Both the position numbers and the translations under genes were made by a program. This document shows, piece by piece, positions 59,663-64,000 of a stretch of 64,000 nt of DNA (its first letter is position 1; every line of letters begins with the position of its first letter). The stretch spans positions 186,001 to 250,000 of the forward strand of contig NZ_FXAJ01000001.1 in the NCBI RefSeq assembly GCF_900177535.1, written 5' to 3'. Source of the DNA: Priestia filamentosa. Its GTDB lineage: Bacteria; Bacillota; Bacilli; Bacillales; Bacillaceae_H. The notes under the pieces were generated by a model. The model saw only the letters and a program-made list of their open reading frames with translations, did not search any database and was not told the DNA's origin.

Positions 59663-59800
59663 ATGAATAAATTTAAGCATTTGACTTTAAAAACAGAGCA
59701 AGGTTTTTCTCTTTTCGGGATTATTGTGATTGTTTTCATTCTTGCAGTACTTGCATCATTTCTAATTCCGAGCATTGGAGAATGGTTTTCAAATCAATAG
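59663..59800 (+). CDS. Minimal type IV pilin-like peptide (45 residues)
   Basis: Encodes a short product with a class III prepilin signal: basic leader ending KTEQG, then FSLFGIIVIVFILAVLASFL and IPSIGEWFSNQ. The Gly/Phe junction and the hydrophobic helix with a Pro near position 22 of the mature form match type IV pilins. The usual Glu at position 5 is Gly, and there is no globular head. AAGGAG lies 10 bases before the ATG. The next gene is a prepilin peptidase. It could be a working mini-pilin or a truncated pilin gene. Confidence 0.68.
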   Translation: MNKFKHLTLKTEQGFSLFGIIVIVFILAVLASFLIPSIGEWFSNQ

Positions 59801-59859
59801 AAAAACGGATGAGGTTTCCATTTGAAAGATTAAAAATCTTTAGATGGGATGATCGAAAA

Positions 59860-60612
59860 ATGACAATCATTACGATTTATCTATTTTGTTCAGGTTTAGT
59901 TTTAGGCTCTTTTTTTAATGTGGTTGGATTAAGACTTCCGATTGGAAAATCTTTAATTTATCCATCATCAAGATGTCCTTCATGCAACTCAAGGCTGCAG
60001 GTAATAGAGCTTATTCCCGTTATTTCATACATATGGCAAAAAGGAAGATGCAGAGTATGTGAATATAAGATATCAGCTCTTTATCCAACTATTGAGCTCA
60101 GTACTGCTGTGCTTTTTTCCCTTGCTCCTTTTATAACAAATGGATTCGGAGAAGGTTTGTTATATATAACGCTCTCTTCTTTATTAATAATGGTCATTGT
60201 ATCAGACCTTTCTTATATGGTTATACCGAATTCACTTCTTTTATTTTTCTTACCTATCCTCATTTTGGAACAATGGTATTTTTCTCTTGCTTCTTTTTCA
60301 CATATGGCAATAGGAGGAACACTTGGTTATCTTGCTCTGCTTGCTATTCTTCTCCTTAGCAGAGGTGGTATGGGAGGAGGGGATGTGAAATTATTTGGTG
60401 TTATCGGCCTTGTTCTAGGGATAAAAGGGGTATTTCTTTCTTTATTTCTTGCTGTCTTGTTTGGAGCATGTGGTGCAGTTATTGGGATGATAATTGGAAG
60501 AGTTCAAAAGGGTAAGCCATTTCCTTTTGGCCCCTATATTGCGTTTGGAACATTTATTGTATATATGAAAGGTGATCAGTTATTTAGTTGGTATATGGGA
60601 TTTTTCATTTAA
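59860..60612 (+). CDS. comC: Prepilin peptidase / N-methyltransferase (ComC type)
   Basis: Membrane aspartyl protease that cleaves and methylates type IV prepilins. The 250-residue protein has the N-terminal CSGLVLGSFFNVVGLRLPIG, paired cysteines CPSC and CRVC, and both catalytic Asp regions: VSDLSYMVIPNSLL and GGMGGGDVKLFGVIG. In B. subtilis comC also lies between folC and spoIIB. I prefer ATG 59860 by comparison with ComC; the frame is open from 59782 inside the mini-pilin gene. Confidence 0.92.
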   Translation: MTIITIYLFCSGLVLGSFFNVVGLRLPIGKSLIYPSSRCPSCNSRLQVIELIPVISYIWQKGRCRVCEYKISALYPTIELSTAVLFSLAPFITNGFGEGLLYITLSSLLIMVIVSDLSYMVIPNSLLLFFLPILILEQWYFSLASFSHMAIGGTLGYLALLAILLLSRGGMGGGDVKLFGVIGLVLGIKGVFLSLFLAVLFGACGAVIGMIIGRVQKGKPFPFGPYIAFGTFIVYMKGDQLFSWYMGFFI

Positions 60613-60712
60613 TGATAGATTGCGTGATAATTGTTTAATATACAAGGGGCTAGAATCATATTACTCTAGGTCTTTGCATGATGACTTTTGTAGGAATAGG
60701 TGTGTGAACAGC

Positions 60713-61675
60713 ATGAAATTTCGTTTTTTTCAAAAAAACAAGCTGGTTAACATTGTAATCAAGGATTATGAAATAAGAGTGCTTCAGACAAATAAAGAAA
60801 ATGCCTTTGAACAGCCAATCTATCATACGATTGCTTTGAAAAGGGGAATTGTAGAAAAAGGCAGAATTAAGGATTATGTAAAACTACAAGCAATTTTACA
60901 AAAACATTTAAAAGAGTGGAAAATGCAAAAACAGCTTGTTCATTTTACAGTACCAGATGATCTTGTTGCCCTAAAGGAAGTTATCCTTCCCTTTGAGATG
61001 GATAAGAATGAAGAAAAAGAGTACATATTGCAAGAATTAAAAGACGATATCCCGTTTGAAGATCCTATGATTGACTATTTTTATAAAGAAGAAATGGAAG
61101 AAGAAAAAAAAGCTATTGTTTTTGCAACACCTGAAAAAGAGCTTATTGATTATGTAGCGCTCTTAGAAGAAACAAATTTAAAACCAATTGGAGCTAGCGT
61201 TTCATCCATTGCTTTGTACAGGCTTTTTTATCATCTCGATTTAGCAGGTGATGGGGTTTTTATGCTAATGAATATTGATTTAGAAGGGGTACAAATTGCG
61301 ACTTTCGAAAAACATCAACCTGTATTTCTAAAGTTTTTATCTTTTTATGAGTGGATGGAGTACTGGAAGAACGAAGAGGACGCTTTTATTTGGAAAGGCG
61401 CTGACACTGAGTTTAACGACTATATGAATCACTTAATAGAAGGATTGATTAGTGTGTATACATCAAGTGAAATAACGCTTGGGAAGAAAATAAATGGTGT
61501 ACTTGTTAGTGGGCATCATCCAGCTTTTAGCTCCCTTCACAAAAGGCTTCAGCAATCATTACATGTGAAGGTATCTCATATTCAAAAAGACGCTTTATTT
61601 CTTCATGACCGAGTTGGTGTGCCTGAAAGTGGCTATGTTCCATTTGGTCTTGCACTTAGAGAGGTGCACTTATGA
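60713..61675 (+). CDS. pilM: PilM-like type IV pilus assembly protein
   Basis: About 320 residues, actin-like ATPase fold of the PilM family. It has an N-terminal strand region (VNIVIKDYEIRVLQTNK), VPDDLVALKEVILPFEMDKN with the ILQELKDDIPF helix typical of PilM, PIGASVSSIALYRLF and a late GHHPAFSSLHKRLQQSL region. It is expected to bind the PilN N-terminus in the cytoplasm. Start uncertain between GTG 60704 and ATG 60713. Coupled to pilN by ATGA overlap. Confidence 0.75.
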   Translation: MKFRFFQKNKLVNIVIKDYEIRVLQTNKENAFEQPIYHTIALKRGIVEKGRIKDYVKLQAILQKHLKEWKMQKQLVHFTVPDDLVALKEVILPFEMDKNEEKEYILQELKDDIPFEDPMIDYFYKEEMEEEKKAIVFATPEKELIDYVALLEETNLKPIGASVSSIALYRLFYHLDLAGDGVFMLMNIDLEGVQIATFEKHQPVFLKFLSFYEWMEYWKNEEDAFIWKGADTEFNDYMNHLIEGLISVYTSSEITLGKKINGVLVSGHHPAFSSLHKRLQQSLHVKVSHIQKDALFLHDRVGVPESGYVPFGLALREVHL

Positions 61676-62256
61676 TAGGAGATGTGAATTTCTTACCTGA
61701 GAAAGAACCGCGTAATATAGCTCCATTGCTTCTTTTTCTAATCCTTATCGTTTTTGCTATTGGAGTTCTTCTTTATGGGTATATTCAATATCAAGATAAG
61801 AAAGAAAATATTAGCCGTACAGAAGCGCAAATCACAAAAGTAAAAGAAACGAGAGAAACTTTAAATGTGCCAAGCTGGATCGGAGAGTATCATGATTTGA
61901 AAAATGCAGTGGATTGGAGTGAAAGTAGAAAAGGAGACCTTAACCTTCTATTAACAAGTTTAGTTGAAGAGCTTCCTCAAAATGGTTATATCGAGCAATT
62001 TTATCTAGACGACTATAATGTGCTTTCATTAGAAATTCAGCTTGAAAATCATCGTGATGCAGCTTTTTATTTACAAAACTTAAAAGATTCATCACTTGTT
62101 GAGAAAGCGAGCCTTTTGTCTATTGATACATCTCATGTTACAGAAGAAGTGGAGACGCAAGATGGGGAACTATCAACATATCAAGCAACATATTCTCTCA
62201 TCATAGACTTAGAGCAGCTTAAAACACAGAGTGAAAAGCAAGAGGAGACAGAATAA
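61672..62256 (+). CDS. pilN: PilN-like type IV pilus assembly protein
   Basis: A 194-residue bitopic membrane protein. The short cytoplasmic N-terminus DVNFLPEKEPRN resembles the INLLP motif by which PilN contacts PilM. One membrane helix (APLLLFLILIVFAIGVLLYG, about 18-37), a coiled-coil stretch and a ferredoxin-like outer domain (GYIEQFYLDDYNVLSLEIQL) follow. Adjacent to the pilO-like gene without a gap. Confidence 0.75.
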   Translation: MIGDVNFLPEKEPRNIAPLLLFLILIVFAIGVLLYGYIQYQDKKENISRTEAQITKVKETRETLNVPSWIGEYHDLKNAVDWSESRKGDLNLLLTSLVEELPQNGYIEQFYLDDYNVLSLEIQLENHRDAAFYLQNLKDSSLVEKASLLSIDTSHVTEEVETQDGELSTYQATYSLIIDLEQLKTQSEKQEETE

Positions 62257-63000
62257 ATGATATGGTCTGTAAAGAAAAAACACGTATTGATATTAAGTAT
62301 TTGTTTCCTTGTTTTATTCTTTCTCATTTTTTGGCTTTATCATCACTACTATGCTCCTCTTGAACTTAAAGAAGAAGTAAAGGCAGAGACGTTAAAGAAA
62401 GAGCAAGCATATACTAACAAGCTGAAAATAGAAAGTGAAGGAAAAGAAGTTACCGCAAAAGATGCCTATAATTTACAAAAAACTATTCCGATTGACGTGA
62501 ACTTACAAGACATTTTACTTTCGATAGAAAAAGCAGAGCTAAAAGCGAACATAACAATCGTTGATATGGCTTTTGGAAAAGATGAAATCATAAAGAAACA
62601 GCGCGAGAAAAATCAAAGCTTAGAAGAATATGAAAGATGGAATGAGCATAAGCGAGAGGTTGGAAATATGCCTCTGCATATGCCAGGCAACCTAAAGGGG
62701 CAAAGCATTGAAGTGACATTCGAAGCTTCAACATATGAAGAAGCGCTAGGCTTTCTAAATGATTTTAATAAAAGTGAGCGTGGAGTTGCAATTGAAGGGC
62801 TATCAATTCAGCCTGCTAAAAGTGAGGAGAACGTCGAGCCTTCAGATGAGGAAAGCGAAAGTACAACAGAGCAGTTGCCACAGTATGTGCTTAGCTTTAC
62901 AGTTTTTTATTATCCATCATTAACTAATATGCCAACTAAACCGAATGAACTCAGTACTCCTGATGGTGAAGGAAAAACAACGCCTTTTAAAAATGAATAA
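62257..63000 (+). CDS. pilO: PilO-like type IV pilus assembly protein
   Basis: A 247-residue bitopic protein: one membrane helix (VLILSICFLVLFFLIFWLYH, about 10-29), a coiled-coil-like stretch, and a periplasmic-type domain with the pilO-like IPIDVNLQDILLSIEKAELK and VTFEASTYEEALGFLNDFN. It probably pairs with the PilN-like product. The tail is acidic and Ser/Pro-rich. Assignment rests on position after pilN and topology more than on sequence identity. Confidence 0.68.
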   Translation: MIWSVKKKHVLILSICFLVLFFLIFWLYHHYYAPLELKEEVKAETLKKEQAYTNKLKIESEGKEVTAKDAYNLQKTIPIDVNLQDILLSIEKAELKANITIVDMAFGKDEIIKKQREKNQSLEEYERWNEHKREVGNMPLHMPGNLKGQSIEVTFEASTYEEALGFLNDFNKSERGVAIEGLSIQPAKSEENVEPSDEESESTTEQLPQYVLSFTVFYYPSLTNMPTKPNELSTPDGEGKTTPFKNE

Positions 63001-63038
63001 TACAAAGAAGAACAACACATATTGTCGAAAGAAACTAC

Positions 63039-63070
63039 GAGCAAGGCGACAAATGTCTTGTTCTTTTTTT
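63039..63070 (+). terminator. Terminator after the pilO-like gene
   Basis: GAGCAAG pairs with CTTGTTC (one G-U), with an inner GAC/GTC helix and a run of seven T. Confidence 0.75.
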
Positions 63071-63152
63071 ATTTTAATGTGATAGGGTTGGTGTAGGTTT
63101 TAAGGAGACGGTACTATTCTAACGTACAATCATGGACTAACAGGGTGGTGAA

Positions 63153-64000
63153 ATGGTGGACAAGCAATCCTCAGATAAAATATTAGTTAAAATTAATGGA
63201 AAGAAACAAGAAGCAACATTAAGCAAAAAACAGAACAATAAAAAGACGTTTTCATGGGTGCTTCCAGAAACAGAAAAGGAAATATCAGCAACTGCGGAGG
63301 AATCAAACATTGTTCCGCTCAAAAAGGTAGATCGCTATAAACAGGAAAGAAACAAGAAGCTTATTAAAAGGAAATCTTCTCTTCCACCAGGGAAAAAACC
63401 GTTTTGGTTTAAGATAGTAGGCATTGTAGCATGTGCTTGTCTAGTAGGAATAGGTCTTGGGTTGTTTAGCGTAAACATGCTGACAGCAACGGAAGAGAAG
63501 ACGCCTAAACAAGAGAAAATAGCACAAGCAAAAGAAGGAAAAGATTCTGAACCAAAAGAATCGGTCAGTTCAAATAGTGAGGGAAAAAAGACAGAACAGA
63601 AAGAGCAAAAGAAATCTTCTTTTACAATTAAGCTAGATGCTTTTATTGTGCAGGCAGGTGTTTTCTCTACAAAAGAGGCCGCTGAAAAAGAAGGGAGAAA
63701 GCTATCTGTACCTGTTGAAGTTATAAAGCAAAATGATAAATTCACTCTTATAGCAGGAATTTCACCAACTTTGAGTGAAGCGAGAGCTCTTGGTAAAAGA
63801 ATAGAGGAACAGGGCGTATCTGTATATGCTAAAAAGTACGAAGGAGATTTGCAAGCGAAAGATATTGCTGATAAAGATGGAGAGCATCTTGCAATGCTTC
63901 TTCAGACGGCTATTGTTCAATCTTCAAAAGCAGTTGAGGGAGAGGAAGTGGAACAAGAAGCTTTAAAGGAACTTAAAACACAGCTTGGTACGCTTTCAAA
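63153..64000 (+). CDS. spoIIB: SPOR-domain sporulation protein SpoIIB (3' truncated by window)
   Basis: The frame is open from ATG 63153 to the window end (282 codons). It has a basic cytoplasmic N-terminus (VKINGKKQEATLSKKQ), one membrane segment near residue 100 (IVGIVACACLVGIGLGLFSV), a Glu/Lys-rich linker and a SPOR domain (FIVQAGVFSTKEAAEKEGRK, then DKFTLIAGISPTLSEARALG). SpoIIB aids septal peptidoglycan dissolution at engulfment and follows comC in B. subtilis. GGGTGG is the only weak ribosome site. Confidence 0.88.
   Translation, partial: MVDKQSSDKILVKINGKKQEATLSKKQNNKKTFSWVLPETEKEISATAEESNIVPLKKVDRYKQERNKKLIKRKSSLPPGKKPFWFKIVGIVACACLVGIGLGLFSVNMLTATEEKTPKQEKIAQAKEGKDSEPKESVSSNSEGKKTEQKEQKKSSFTIKLDAFIVQAGVFSTKEAAEKEGRKLSVPVEVIKQNDKFTLIAGISPTLSEARALGKRIEEQGVSVYAKKYEGDLQAKDIADKDGEHLAMLLQTAIVQSSKAVEGEEVEQEALKELKTQLGTLS

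Overview
The window is low-GC Bacillaceae chromosome. The closest match I recognise is Priestia (Bacillus) megaterium or a near relative. The evidence is the backbone gene order, which follows Bacillus subtilis (sdhAB-ysmA-gerE, ysmB-racE-gerM-rph-ysnA-ysnB, ilvBHC-leuABCD-ysoA-tig-clpX-lonB-lonA-ysxC-hemAXCDBL, spoVID-ysxE-valS-folC-comC-spoIIB), combined with an anaerobic-type cobalamin operon of the B. megaterium cobI kind. Strong GGAGG ribosome sites, T-box leaders, sporulation genes and several sigma-factor-like promoters agree. I found no insertion sequence, prophage or CRISPR array. Species assignment is inference.

Layout. 1-2.9 kb: end of the succinate dehydrogenase genes, a thioesterase and the late spore regulator gerE. 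3.0-18.2 kb: a universal stress protein, then a long leader with a cobalamin riboswitch and a 15-gene operon (cbiW, H60, X, J, C, D, ET, L, F, G, A, P, cobA, cbiY, btuR) running from uroporphyrinogen III towards adenosylcobyric acid. This block sits between gerE and ysmB, which are close neighbours in B. subtilis. 18.3-22.7 kb: marR-type ysmB, racE, gerM, rph, ysnA, ysnB. 22.8-24.7 kb: a tRNA-Arg gene and five tandem genes for small Asn-rich KGG-repeat (GsiB-like) stress proteins, two with good sigma-B-type promoters and two lying on an almost perfect 273-bp tandem duplication. 24.8-25.1 kb: a small YrhK-like membrane protein.

25.5-34.1 kb: the branched-chain amino-acid operon behind a leucine T-box, with a perfect 14-bp terminator-like hairpin between leuB and leuC. 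34.2-43.4 kb: TPR protein, trigger factor, ClpX, LonB (with a sigma-F-like promoter), LonA and the GTPase YsxC, i.e. a protein quality-control block. 43.7-50.0 kb: haem operon hemAXCDBL, making uroporphyrinogen III precursors that also feed the cobalamin operon, with a PerR-like box upstream of hemA. 50.0-53.7 kb: mscL (minus strand), a small unknown gene, the spore-coat genes spoVID and ysxE, and a small minus-strand membrane protein. 53.8-58.1 kb: valine T-box, valS and folC.

58.2-64.0 kb: an unusual, probably reduced type IV pilus locus: a VanW-like protein, a 45-residue pilin-like peptide that lacks a pilin head and the usual Glu5, a prepilin peptidase (ComC), and PilM-, PilN- and PilO-like proteins with no PilB/PilC/PilT in view. 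It ends in a SPOR-domain SpoIIB gene cut by the window edge. The most interesting items are this reduced pilus locus, the KGG gene array, and a possible extra structured RNA upstream of the B12 riboswitch.
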